Below are positions 17,288 through 26,001 of a stretch of 64,000 nt of DNA, in pieces; position 1 is the stretch's first letter, and the number at the start of each line of letters is the position of its first letter. The stretch covers positions 1 to 64,000 of the forward strand of contig LNDX01000009.1 in assembly GCA_001464475.1 (NCBI GenBank). The letters are read 5' to 3'. The notes under the pieces are model-generated. The model was not told the origin of the DNA. It searched no databases and worked only from the letters and a program-made list of their open reading frames with translations. The stretch comes from Flavobacteriaceae bacterium Ga0077528. GTDB taxonomy: Bacteria > Bacteroidota > Bacteroidia > Flavobacteriales > Flavobacteriaceae. The translations under genes were made by a program, and so were the position numbers.

Positions 17288-18052
17288 ATGATAAAATCAA
17301 TATTTTATATGCTGCCTTTACTGTTGGTTACTTTTTGTAATCAAGCACCAAAACCAACTGTAGAAACCGAAACCGCTAATCTTAAAATTACAAATGAAAT
17401 GACTTCAAATAAATTAGTAGTTGCAGAATTATTTACTTCACAAGGATGTAGTAGTTGTCCCCCAGCAGAAGAATTGTTAGGTAGTTTTTCAAAACAAAAC
17501 CCCAACCTTGTTCTACTTTCTTTTCATGTAGATTATTGGGATTATCTAGGATGGAAAGATGTTTTTGGGAATGCAGATTATAGCAATAGGCAAAAACAGT
17601 ACGGAACTATATTTAATATAAGTAGTATATACACTCCACAACTCATCATTAATGGAAAATCAGAATTCGTGGGTTCAAATCAAGGTAAATTGAACACTGA
17701 GTATTCCAATAAAGCCATCGAAATATCCAATGAGAATGAAATAAAAATTCTAAATTTAAAAAAATCAGAAGAAACAGTCTCATGTAGTTATTCTATAAAT
17801 AATTTGAGTAAGCAAACAAAATATCTCAACGTTGCTTTAGTGTCTAATGAAGAAACAACCAAGGTGGCAAGAGGAGAAAATAGAGGCGAAACGCTCAAAA
17901 GTTATAATGTGGTTAAGTATTTTAAAGTAATGACACCAAAAACTTCAGGAGAAATTATATTTGAACAAGTATCTAAAAATATCGACAAAATAATTATATA
18001 TACACAAACCGAAAATCTAGAAATTTTGGATTGTACTTTAAAAACACTTTAA
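17288..18052 (+). CDS. DUF1223 thioredoxin-like lipoprotein
   Basis: A 254-residue exported protein. The N-terminus (MIKSIFYMLPLLLVTFCNQ) carries a lipobox-like LVTFC. The main domain fits DUF1223: VVAELFTSQGCSSCPPAEELL with a CxxC, then FHVDYWDYLGWKDVFG and YTPQLIINGK. This is a thioredoxin-like fold of the cell envelope. It probably supports redox chemistry outside the cytoplasm and sits between the MsrA-AKR fusion and the flavoenzyme with gaps of a few bases. Confidence 0.85.
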   Translation: MIKSIFYMLPLLLVTFCNQAPKPTVETETANLKITNEMTSNKLVVAELFTSQGCSSCPPAEELLGSFSKQNPNLVLLSFHVDYWDYLGWKDVFGNADYSNRQKQYGTIFNISSIYTPQLIINGKSEFVGSNQGKLNTEYSNKAIEISNENEIKILNLKKSEETVSCSYSINNLSKQTKYLNVALVSNEETTKVARGENRGETLKSYNVVKYFKVMTPKTSGEIIFEQVSKNIDKIIIYTQTENLEILDCTLKTL

Positions 18053-18056
18053 TAAC

Positions 18057-19427
18057 ATGAAAACATTTGATTATATTATTATAGGTTCAGGACAAGCAGG
18101 AACCCCTTTAGCTTTTTCTCTATCAAAAAAAGGAACAGTTGCACTTATTGAAAAAAGCAAAATAGGTGGAACCTGTTTGAATTATGGTTGCATCCCTACT
18201 AAGACGTACATTGCCAGCGCAAGAAGAGCTTGGGATGCAACTCATGGTGAAGAGTTCGGAATTGAAATCCCAAGCGGTACAATTACAAACTTATCTAAAG
18301 TAAATTCTAGAAAGGACAACCTTATAAATACGTCGAGATCTGGGATTGAGAAAGCTATAAGCGAAAACCCCAACATTAGCTTGTACCTAGGAGAAGCAAA
18401 ATTTAGTAGTAATCATGAAATAGAAATTAATGGTGAGATAATCACTTCTAAGAATATTTTCATCAATGTTGGAGGGCGTGCTTTAGTACCTTCGGAGTAT
18501 TTAAACGTTCCTCATTATACAAACATAGAATTACTTGAAGAAAAGCGCCTCCCTGAACATTTAATAATTGTAGGAGGAAGCTATATTGGATTGGAGTTCG
18601 GGCAAATGTTTAGAAGATTTGGCAGTAAAGTAACAATAATAGAACGGGGGCCGAAACTAATAGGGAGAGAAGACAAAGAAATAAGCCAAGCTGTAGAAGA
18701 AATTTTAAAATCTGATGGGCTTGATATCATCTATAATGCCGATGCAATAAGTGCCCAAAAAAACCAAGACGATACCATAACTGTGACAGCAAAATCAGAT
18801 GGAACATCAATAACTGGAACTCATTTATTATTAGCGATTGGTCGATTGCCCAATACAGATGCTTTAGGACTTGAAAACACAAGCATAGAGATAGATAAAA
18901 GAGGGTATATTAATGTAGATGATTATTGTCAAACCAATGTAGAAGGCATTTTCGCTCTTGGTGATTGTAATGGGAAAGGCGCGTTTACTCATACATCTTA
19001 CAATGATTATCAAATTGTGGAAGACTATTTATTTGGAGGCAAAAACAGAAAAATAAGTAATAGGATCACTACTTATGGATTGTTTATCGACCCCCCGCTT
19101 GGTAGAGTTGGCTTAACAAAACACGAAGCGATATCTAAAGGTTATACTATTTTAGTAGCGCATAGACCTATGACGAAAGTGGGTAGGGCCAAAGAAAAAG
19201 GGGAAACATTTGGCTTTATGGAGGCCATAATTGATGCCGAAACCAATTTGTTCTTAGGTGCTTGTGTACTTGGTGTAGGGGGCGACGAACTTATTAATGG
19301 CTTTACCAATCTCATGTACGCTAAACAGCCTTATACTGTTTTTAGAGATGGTGTGCACATTCATCCCACAGTGAGTGAATTAATCCCAACAATGTTAGAA
19401 ATATTAAAGCCAGTGGAGAAAGAATAA
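18057..19427 (+). CDS. FAD-dependent pyridine nucleotide-disulfide oxidoreductase
   Basis: A 456-residue class I flavoenzyme related to mercuric and dihydrolipoamide reductases. FAD binding: IIIGSGQAG at the N-terminus. Redox pair: GGTCLNYGCIPTK. NAD(P)H binding: IIVGGSYIGLEFG near residue 170. Second FAD motif: GIFALGDCN. The C-terminal HIHPTVSE supplies the catalytic His-Glu pair. There is no N-terminal HMA domain or C-terminal Cys pair, so mercury is unlikely. It could recycle the thiol or redoxins used by the many Msr enzymes of this island. Confidence 0.85.
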   Translation: MKTFDYIIIGSGQAGTPLAFSLSKKGTVALIEKSKIGGTCLNYGCIPTKTYIASARRAWDATHGEEFGIEIPSGTITNLSKVNSRKDNLINTSRSGIEKAISENPNISLYLGEAKFSSNHEIEINGEIITSKNIFINVGGRALVPSEYLNVPHYTNIELLEEKRLPEHLIIVGGSYIGLEFGQMFRRFGSKVTIIERGPKLIGREDKEISQAVEEILKSDGLDIIYNADAISAQKNQDDTITVTAKSDGTSITGTHLLLAIGRLPNTDALGLENTSIEIDKRGYINVDDYCQTNVEGIFALGDCNGKGAFTHTSYNDYQIVEDYLFGGKNRKISNRITTYGLFIDPPLGRVGLTKHEAISKGYTILVAHRPMTKVGRAKEKGETFGFMEAIIDAETNLFLGACVLGVGGDELINGFTNLMYAKQPYTVFRDGVHIHPTVSELIPTMLEILKPVEKE

Positions 19428-19636
19428 CAAAAATATTTTAAATGGCCCAATCAATTTTATCACTATATTATTAAAGTTATAAAAGCTTAATTTTTAATAA
19501 AATATAATTGTCATATAATTTAATCCTAAAATAGTACCTCCCCGTTAAAAGATTTTTTTTTTAAACTGTGAATTGACAATTAGCACGAAGAGAATGTTAC
19601 TATAATAATTAAAACTCATAAAGAGTAAGTATTTTC

Positions 19637-20533
19637 ATGTTTACGTTAAGAAAAATAGTTGTTTTTTGCTACATCCTTCTATTGGGGGTTCTCCTATTTA
19701 AACTTGTTAGAACCCAGACAAATCAAGAATCTCAATGCGGGACCGAATTTTGCACTGCAACAGCGGCAAAAGAAATTAACGCATTAATTAATCAAAAAAC
19801 AGAATCAAAAAACACGATGATATTTAAAATTCAAGTTGTTTATGGCTCGGTGGAGATTAAAGATTTATCAGAAAACAAAATAGATGATGAAATAAAAAAA
19901 TTAAACCAACTTTTTGCTGTTTCGAAGATAAAATTCATTTTAAATAAAAGACGATTGATTAAAAAAACAAATCTTTCAATAGATGAATTTTATTTCAATA
20001 CAACGGAAAAAGAGAAATACATAGCAAAACTTGAAAAGAATTATATAAATTTAATTTTTGTAAAAAAAGGGGATGATTATTCTGGGTTTACCGCTATTCC
20101 CAAAACTTCATTTTTACGGTATTTGGCATTAGAGAACTCATTTAATAATATTTTTATTTCTGCAAATCTTGAATATCCTTTAGGAACCATTGCACATGAA
20201 TTTGGGCATTTTTTTGGTTTACAACATACTTTTGGATCAAACCTTGAGTCATATTCAACTAAGGAAAAAACAGAATTGAATAATTGCAATACAGAAGGTG
20301 ATTTTATTTGTGATACCCCTCCAGATAACAATACTGGAGCTTTTTCTAATTGTGATATTGTCATAAAACTTGATGGAAACAATATTGAAAAAGATTTTGA
20401 GTATCCTCCTGTACTAAATTTTATGAGCTATTCACCTAATAAATGTAGGACAGAATTCACACCAATGCAATATTCCTTAATGGAAAAATTTGCTCTAACA
20501 TATAGGAAAAGACTGATTATGGCCAACTATTAA
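19637..20533 (+). CDS. M43-like (pappalysin-type) zinc metalloprotease
   Basis: A 298-residue exported protein with one N-terminal hydrophobic segment (residues 8-24). The zinc motif HEFGHFFGLQH lies near residue 190, followed by FGSNL, CNTEGDFICDTPPD and the Met-turn NFMSYSP, all typical of M43 cytophagalysin/pappalysin proteases. A shared CxxEFC motif follows the anchor, and a paralogue with the same layout, now frameshifted, lies at 39438. The substrate is unknown. A 209-bp gap precedes it, so it has its own promoter region. Confidence 0.85.
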   Translation: MFTLRKIVVFCYILLLGVLLFKLVRTQTNQESQCGTEFCTATAAKEINALINQKTESKNTMIFKIQVVYGSVEIKDLSENKIDDEIKKLNQLFAVSKIKFILNKRRLIKKTNLSIDEFYFNTTEKEKYIAKLEKNYINLIFVKKGDDYSGFTAIPKTSFLRYLALENSFNNIFISANLEYPLGTIAHEFGHFFGLQHTFGSNLESYSTKEKTELNNCNTEGDFICDTPPDNNTGAFSNCDIVIKLDGNNIEKDFEYPPVLNFMSYSPNKCRTEFTPMQYSLMEKFALTYRKRLIMANY

Positions 20534-20692
20534 TTAATTTATTAACAAAAATGCAGATTACTCAAACTTTAATTTGATTATATTTAATGCAATATCATTT
20601 TGCTCTTGTGGAATTACAATAATGAATTTCAAAAGTGAAAAATTTGCAAATAAATAGGAATTTCAAAAAAACAATAAAGATTATAATGGCGG

Positions 20693-20700
20693 TATCTTTG
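20693..20700 (+). promoter_or_regulatory. Likely -7 promoter box (TATCTTTG)
   Basis: TATCTTTG matches TAnnTTTG and lies 40 bp before the thioredoxin-MsrA gene, in a 207-bp AT-rich gap after the metalloprotease. A matching -33 TTTG is not clear at the usual distance. Confidence 0.5.
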
Positions 20701-20740
20701 CATTGTAAAACAGTAATAACAATCCTTAAAAAACAAATAA

Positions 20741-21568
20741 ATGATAATTAACATTTCAAACAAAGAAGATTTTCAAACTTTATTAAAAAGTGAAAAGCCA
20801 ATTTTATTAGATTTTTATGCCGATTGGTGTGGACCATGTAAAGCATTACTCCCAATTGTAGAAAAATTAGCCGACAAACACAAAGATGATTTTGCAATAG
20901 CAAAAATTAATGTGGATAACAATGGAGAACTTGCTCAAGAATTTGGGGTAAGAAGCATACCTGCTTTGTTTTTTTTGAAAGATGGGAAAATACAAGAACG
21001 CTTAGCAGGGTTACAGCCAGAAGCTGAATTAGAAAGTAAAATACAAATGTATTTGACTAAAACAAACTCAGACAATTCAAGTTTAAAAAAAGCATATATC
21101 GCCGGGGGCTGTTTTTGGGGAATGGAAGACCTTTTTAGAAAAAGACCTGGTATAAAAGATACTGAGGTAATTTATTTAGGAGGTCAAAATGAAAACCCAA
21201 CCTATCGCAACCATCCAGGACACGCAGAAGGAATTGAGTTGACTTACGATTCATCTGTAACCAATTTTAAAGAAATACTAGATTATTTTTTTAGAATCCA
21301 CAATCCAACAACTGTTGATAGACAAGGAAACGATATTGGAAGTAGCTATCGCTCTGCCATTTTTTTTCAAAACGAAGAAGAAAAACAACAAGCGCAAGAA
21401 GTGATAGATTTGGTAGACCAAACTAATAATTGGGGTGCAAAAGTTGTAACTACACTAGAGCCATTCACAAAAGCTTGGCCTGCTGAAGAATACCACCAAG
21501 ATTATTTAGAAAAAAATCCAAACGGATATACTTGTCATTTTGAAAGATTTGGCACTTTCCTTAAATAA
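20741..21568 (+). CDS. Thioredoxin-MsrA fusion protein
   Basis: A 275-residue fusion. Residues 1-105 are a thioredoxin with the classic WCGPC site and cis-Pro in VRSIPALFF. Residues about 112-275 are MsrA with GCFWG, GHAEGIELTYD and EEYHQDY. Joining the electron donor to the reductase gives a self-contained S-methionine sulfoxide reductase, provided a thioredoxin reductase reduces it. It is flanked by its own promoter-like box and a strong terminator, so it looks like a single-gene unit. Confidence 0.92.
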   Translation: MIINISNKEDFQTLLKSEKPILLDFYADWCGPCKALLPIVEKLADKHKDDFAIAKINVDNNGELAQEFGVRSIPALFFLKDGKIQERLAGLQPEAELESKIQMYLTKTNSDNSSLKKAYIAGGCFWGMEDLFRKRPGIKDTEVIYLGGQNENPTYRNHPGHAEGIELTYDSSVTNFKEILDYFFRIHNPTTVDRQGNDIGSSYRSAIFFQNEEEKQQAQEVIDLVDQTNNWGAKVVTTLEPFTKAWPAEEYHQDYLEKNPNGYTCHFERFGTFLK

Positions 21569-21578
21569 ATCCCCAATT

Positions 21579-21609
21579 AAAAGCTAAGTGAGAAAAACAC
21601 TTAGCTTTT
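21579..21609 (+). terminator. Rho-independent terminator after the thioredoxin-MsrA gene
   Basis: A perfect 12-bp stem (AAAAGCTAAGTG and CACTTAGCTTTT) with a 7-base loop, ending in T residues, ten bases after the stop codon. The A/T ends make it work in either direction. Confidence 0.85.
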
Positions 21610-21665
21610 AAATTTAATTCCACTATGAACAAATTATATAACTAAAAACAAAAAGTAACTTTATT

Positions 21666-22013
21666 TTGGACGAAAGGTTCTTCGAAAAATTTATTCCCCA
21701 CTTAGGATTTAGCTACATCAGCAAACAACAAAGTAATAATTCTAATGTTTTAAAATTTGTTGGAGGGTTAGATTTAGGTGTTCTTTACCAACAGTTTTAT
21801 ATCGTTGTTTTCCTTAATCAGGAAAAAATTACGCTGGAGGAAATGCTTTTTGTGAGGAATGAAATGAGTAAAAATATAGATAAAGGGCTTATTATAGCAA
21901 ACGCTATAATTACTCGCGAGGCAAAAAAAAATTCTCGCAAAAAAAATGAAGTCCCTATCGATTTTATTGACTATAATGAATTAAAAAAAAGGACAAATGA
22001 ATTTGAACACTGA
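21666..22013 (+). CDS. Mrr-like restriction-endonuclease-fold protein, truncated
   Basis: A 115-residue protein. It follows the core of the Mrr_cat nuclease domain: FVGGLDLGVLYQQFYIVVFLNQEK (Asp, then Q-x-K), then an intervening helix, then KGLIIANAIITREAKKN and IDFIDYNELKK. The usual DNA-binding domain is missing, and the core is short. It may be a degenerate or modified nuclease or a non-catalytic relative. The start is TTG at 21666 in TTATTTTGGA, the same context as the TTG start at 1436. Its end overlaps the next gene by 17 bases, implying a linked function. Confidence 0.4.
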   Translation: MDERFFEKFIPHLGFSYISKQQSNNSNVLKFVGGLDLGVLYQQFYIVVFLNQEKITLEEMLFVRNEMSKNIDKGLIIANAIITREAKKNSRKKNEVPIDFIDYNELKKRTNEFEH

Positions 22014-22926
22014 AAAAACGAACCCCAAAAGTCAAAATATAGAGCTAGGGAAAGTCACTTGGTTTAGAGATTATAACTATGCTTTGCATCTAAGTTCTAA
22101 ACTATCTAAACCAATACTATTGTTTTTTCAAGAAATTCCAGGATGTAGCACTTGCGTGAATTTTGGGAGAGAAGTACTATCTCATCCTATAATGGTTGAC
22201 ATTATTGAAAATGAGTTTATCCCATTAGCCATTTATAATAACAAACCGGGGATTGATGCAGACATACTTAAGCGTTATGACGAACCCGCATGGAACAATC
22301 CTGTCGCTCACTTTGTTGATCAAAATGGGAAAGATATCGTTCAAAAGTTAGCAAACAATTATCACCCCCTTTCAATGCTAGATAAAATAATTGAGGCGCT
22401 ACGAGGAATAAAAGTTGAAATTCCGGAGTATATCTTAAATTTTAGGAAAGAATTACAAATCCATTATGGGTTTACCAAAACAACGATCTATGAAACGCCT
22501 TGTTTTTGGTCTGGAGAGACTTCATTTGCTTTGAATGATGCTGTTTACTCTACGATGGCTGGATTTATTGGTCACAAAGAAGTGGTTAAATTAGAGTACG
22601 ACCCTACAAAAACAATATTAGAAGAACTAAATGAATATGCACTCGCTCAAGGCTTTTTTTTAGTTGAGAATCATAAACCGTTTCGTATCGATAAGGACCC
22701 ACAATATTACCTTAAGAAAACGAATTTTAAGTTTTTGCCTTTAACGTTAGCGCAAAGAACTGCCATTAATCTAGCGCTCCCTTATAAAAAAGATGCTAAA
22801 AAATACTTAAGCCCTACGCAATTAATGTGGTATAACCACAATAAGCTTTCCGAATTAAGTCATCCAAAAGCCTATGAATTAAACATTGTCCAGTCTTGGG
22901 ATTTTTTAACAAATCAAATAAAATAA
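21997..22926 (+). CDS. VPGUxxT-type thioredoxin-like protein with degenerate MsrA domain
   Basis: A 309-residue protein. Residues about 20-130 are thioredoxin-like with QEIPGCSTCVNFG; this matches the VPGUxxT-type family whose members sometimes carry selenocysteine, here with Cys. Residues about 155-300 look like an MsrA domain (YETPCFWSGETSFALND, AGFIGHKEVVKLEYDP) but with Pro before the catalytic Cys and Ser-Gly-Glu after it, and without the GHAE and YHQDY segments. It is perhaps a binding rather than a classic reductase domain. It is linked by overlap to the Mrr-like gene. Confidence 0.6.
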   Translation: MNLNTEKTNPKSQNIELGKVTWFRDYNYALHLSSKLSKPILLFFQEIPGCSTCVNFGREVLSHPIMVDIIENEFIPLAIYNNKPGIDADILKRYDEPAWNNPVAHFVDQNGKDIVQKLANNYHPLSMLDKIIEALRGIKVEIPEYILNFRKELQIHYGFTKTTIYETPCFWSGETSFALNDAVYSTMAGFIGHKEVVKLEYDPTKTILEELNEYALAQGFFLVENHKPFRIDKDPQYYLKKTNFKFLPLTLAQRTAINLALPYKKDAKKYLSPTQLMWYNHNKLSELSHPKAYELNIVQSWDFLTNQIK

Positions 22927-22972
22927 GTATATTTAATTTTTCTAGACCTTTTTTTAATTTAAATCAAACATT

Positions 22973-23983
22973 ATGCTTGAAGGATTTAACATCTCCACAC
23001 AAATCATTATATTTCTCCTCTCTGGAAGTATAATTTGGTATTTTAGTCATAAGTTATCACATATTGTTGACTTTTTAAATGATGAATTTAAATTAGGAGC
23101 TGCATTTGGGGGAACCATTCTACTTTCATTGGTGGTCAATTTACCTGAAGTTGCCATTGTAATTAAAGGGACTTTGCAAGGGGATACTTCATTAGCCATT
23201 GGGAACATTTTAGGAGGCATTGCAATTCAAACGGTTTTATTAGGCTTTTTTGATTTTATGACTCGAAAAGAAGCGCACCCCATTACAACAATAACATCAA
23301 ATACTAACGCCATTTCACAGGGCATTTTTTTAGTCCTTATTCTGTCTCTTGTGATTCTAGGCTCGCAACTGGATCAGATGCATGTAAACTTGAGAATTTC
23401 GCCAATAGAAATCTTGATAGTTATTGCTTGGGTTCTTAGTTTGCTAACTTTAAAAAGATGTGAAGCAGGGAACTTAATACCTATGCCAGAGATTAATCCC
23501 GAGCATGGAATAAAATATAGTAGAAAAAAAGCAATTTTTTATATGATGCTCATTTCGATAATTATCTTATTCTTTGGTTACATCCTTGCTGAAACAAGTG
23601 AGCAAATTGCTACTCATTATCAAGTTTCTGGAGTAGTATTTGGTGCAACAATTCTCTCTTTAGTTACCGCATTACCTGAAATATCTGGCGGATTAGCATT
23701 TATAAAAACGAAAAAGTATAATATCTTAGTTAGCGATATTTTTGGAGGAAATTCATTTTTACCGTTATTATTTTTATTGGCAAATATTTTAAATAGCGCA
23801 TCAATTCTACCAGAAGCGAGAAAAACCGATTTGTACCTCACAGCCCTATCCATGATACTCACACTTACCTTTGTCCTAGGAATGGTCATAAAATTCCCTA
23901 AAAGATATTTTGGAATTGGCTTGGATTCTTGGATTGCTATTGTTATTTACATTACAGGAGTTTTTGGATTATACTTTATATAA
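22973..23983 (+). CDS. CaCA-type sodium/calcium exchanger family protein
   Basis: A 336-residue membrane protein with about ten hydrophobic segments in two homologous halves. Each half contains an alpha-repeat: GAAFGGTILLSLVVNLPEVAIV near residue 43 and GVVFGATILSLVTALPEISGG near 220, with the conserved acidic residue in each. Such transporters exchange cations. It opens the group 22973-31352, which includes EgtD and a BCCT carrier. Confidence 0.75.
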   Translation: MLEGFNISTQIIIFLLSGSIIWYFSHKLSHIVDFLNDEFKLGAAFGGTILLSLVVNLPEVAIVIKGTLQGDTSLAIGNILGGIAIQTVLLGFFDFMTRKEAHPITTITSNTNAISQGIFLVLILSLVILGSQLDQMHVNLRISPIEILIVIAWVLSLLTLKRCEAGNLIPMPEINPEHGIKYSRKKAIFYMMLISIIILFFGYILAETSEQIATHYQVSGVVFGATILSLVTALPEISGGLAFIKTKKYNILVSDIFGGNSFLPLLFLLANILNSASILPEARKTDLYLTALSMILTLTFVLGMVIKFPKRYFGIGLDSWIAIVIYITGVFGLYFI

Positions 23984-24005
23984 AAATTAATACCCACCAT
24001 ATATT

Positions 24006-24551
24006 ATGAAATTAAACGAAAACAATCTGCTAGGAGCAGTAAATGAATTACGAGAAAAAGGATATCAGGATAATTATGAAGTAAGAGATGAACATCTTAT
24101 TTGCACTAACACAAATAAGAAGGTAGCTGTTGATGAGTTCGATGTAGAAAATGGATTTCAATTTGAAATTTCTGAAAATGCGGTTGATTCACAATTCTTG
24201 TTCACCATAAATGATAAAAAATCTGAAAAAAAAGGATTATTAATTGATTTAATGGGAGAACATTATTATGACGATTCTATGATTTCTAAGAAATTGAATA
24301 TTCCTATCGACACGTACGTGTGTGATGATCCTGTCCCTATGAAATATGGGATGAGAAAAGTTTTTAAAGAAGAATTTAATGCCAATCCTGATAATTTTGA
24401 ATTGAGACAAGGATATAGTAATATGCCAGCTTGCCCATTTGGCAACAGTTTTAAAGCACTTGGATATGATAAAACAAAAAAAGAATATGTATGGCTTGTT
24501 ACCAGCATCATAAAAGATGAAAGACTTAATAAGAATGAGTTTACAAAATAA
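24006..24551 (+). CDS. Conserved protein, paralogue of 10297 product with an added C-terminal domain
   Basis: A 181-residue protein. Residues 1-90 follow the same pattern as the 103-residue product of 10297. The rest (MKYGMRKVFKEEFN, NMPACPFGNSFKALGYD) is an extra domain I do not recognise; it has one Cys in the ACPFG turn. Its end overlaps the BCCT gene, which suggests co-regulation. Function unknown. Confidence 0.5.
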   Translation: MKLNENNLLGAVNELREKGYQDNYEVRDEHLICTNTNKKVAVDEFDVENGFQFEISENAVDSQFLFTINDKKSEKKGLLIDLMGEHYYDDSMISKKLNIPIDTYVCDDPVPMKYGMRKVFKEEFNANPDNFELRQGYSNMPACPFGNSFKALGYDKTKKEYVWLVTSIIKDERLNKNEFTK

Positions 24552-26001
24552 AATAGCATTGAAAGGGAATAAATTATTTATATCTGCTCTACTTTTTAGT
24601 TTCGCGTTTTGTTTAATTGGTATTTTGTTCCCGAAAAATGTGGTTGGGGGGCTATCATTTGTTAACGCTTTTATACTTTCTAAGTTTAGTATATTTTATC
24701 AATACTTGGGACTAATCATCGTATTAATTTCAGTCATTGTCTTCTTTGTCCCGTTTAGTAAAAATAAACTTGGAGCAGAACCTCCAGAGTATTCATTTTT
24801 TTCATGGATAGCCCTGCTATATAGTACTGGTATGGGATCTGGTCTTTTGCTCAGAGCCGTCCAAGAACCTATGTTTTATTATCAAAATTCGCCCGTTCAG
24901 GGAATTGAAAAAAAATCTTTGGCTTTACAATATACTTTTTTCCATTGGGGACTTACACCATGGGCCATGTATAGTCTTTTTGGCTTAATCGTTTCTTATG
25001 GATTGTATATCCAGAAAAAAGAAAATTTTTTAGAGGCTATTACTGGATTTTCCCAAAAGAATTATGTAAAAGTAGTAATCCCTGTTTTTATTATTATAAT
25101 TACAATTGCTGGCGTTATCGCATCATTAGGATTAGGAACAGGGCAATTTATAGCGGGAATTAATTATTATTTTAAATGGAATCTAGGCTACATAAGCTTG
25201 TTGCTTACTGCTCTGTTTATAGGTGTTGTGGGAACTTTGTCGGCGCTTACAGGAATTTCAAAAGTAATAAAATATTTAGCTGATTTCGATGTTATTGGCT
25301 CATTAATTCTCCTGATATTCGTTGCTTTGTTTCTCGATTTTGGTGAATTCGCTACAAACATGGCAAGCGCATTTAAAAGGTACATTTTACATTTCTTTGA
25401 AATGAGTTTATCCATTGGAGATTACCACGCTTCTGAAGATTTTACTAATAATTGGACCGTTTTTTATTGGGCCTTTTGGCTTGCTTGGGTTCCTTTTACA
25501 GGTATTTTTATTGCAAGAATTTCTAAAGGGAGAAGTATAAGAGAATATCTAATTGCAACTATTTTTATTCCAGCGATAGCCAGTATGTTTTGGTTTTCTG
25601 TATTTGGGAATAATGCTTTTGGAAAGGTTAAAGATTTTTCGGACCCCATTTTTAAAGATGTTTTCTCATCTATGTTTGTGTTTTTAGAGCTTCACCCTTT
25701 TAGTTCCATAACTGTTTTATTAGCAATCGTGCTTATTTTGATTGCTATTATTAATTCGGTAGATTCTGCCATATATGTTCTTTCAATGTTTAGTGATGGA
25801 GGGAACGAAAACCCTTCTAAAAATCATAAACTTTTGTGGGGTGCAATTATAACCACCACTTCTATCGGTTTAATGGCGTTGGGGACTGATGATTTACTCA
25901 ACGCAATTAGTAATTTACTAATCATTTTTGCTCTCCCATTCAGCATTTTATACATTTATATGATTACGCTTTTCTTAACAAAATATTTCAAAAAGACATG
26001 A
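24535..26001 (+). CDS. BCCT family transporter (betaine/carnitine/choline type)
   Basis: About 488 residues with twelve hydrophobic segments. The BCCT signatures are present: LYSTGMGSGLLLRAVQEPMF and FYWAFWLAWVPFTGIFIARISKG. The Trp-rich aromatic box region is partly changed from typical betaine carriers, so the ligand could differ. BCCT carriers move trimethylammonium compounds; hercynine and ergothioneine are such compounds, and EgtD, which makes hercynine, lies two genes downstream. Transport of one of these is inference. ATG 24535 or 24517 can be the start; the stop overlaps the thiolase start (ATGA). Confidence 0.8.
   Translation: MSLQNKIALKGNKLFISALLFSFAFCLIGILFPKNVVGGLSFVNAFILSKFSIFYQYLGLIIVLISVIVFFVPFSKNKLGAEPPEYSFFSWIALLYSTGMGSGLLLRAVQEPMFYYQNSPVQGIEKKSLALQYTFFHWGLTPWAMYSLFGLIVSYGLYIQKKENFLEAITGFSQKNYVKVVIPVFIIIITIAGVIASLGLGTGQFIAGINYYFKWNLGYISLLLTALFIGVVGTLSALTGISKVIKYLADFDVIGSLILLIFVALFLDFGEFATNMASAFKRYILHFFEMSLSIGDYHASEDFTNNWTVFYWAFWLAWVPFTGIFIARISKGRSIREYLIATIFIPAIASMFWFSVFGNNAFGKVKDFSDPIFKDVFSSMFVFLELHPFSSITVLLAIVLILIAIINSVDSAIYVLSMFSDGGNENPSKNHKLLWGAIITTTSIGLMALGTDDLLNAISNLLIIFALPFSILYIYMITLFLTKYFKKT

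Noticed and set aside
18057..19427. Mercuric reductase (MerA)
   Set aside because: It lacks the N-terminal HMA domain and C-terminal vicinal Cys, and no other mer gene is near; a general disulfide oxidoreductase is the safer call.
19560..19620. Sigma-70-type promoter TTGACA...TATAAT before the metalloprotease
   Set aside because: The spacing is about 22 bases, too long for sigma-70, and Bacteroidetes use a different consensus.
24266..24559. Minus-strand frame inside the 24006 gene
   Set aside because: Shadow of a well-supported plus-strand gene; hydrophobic composition results from the complement of an acidic protein.
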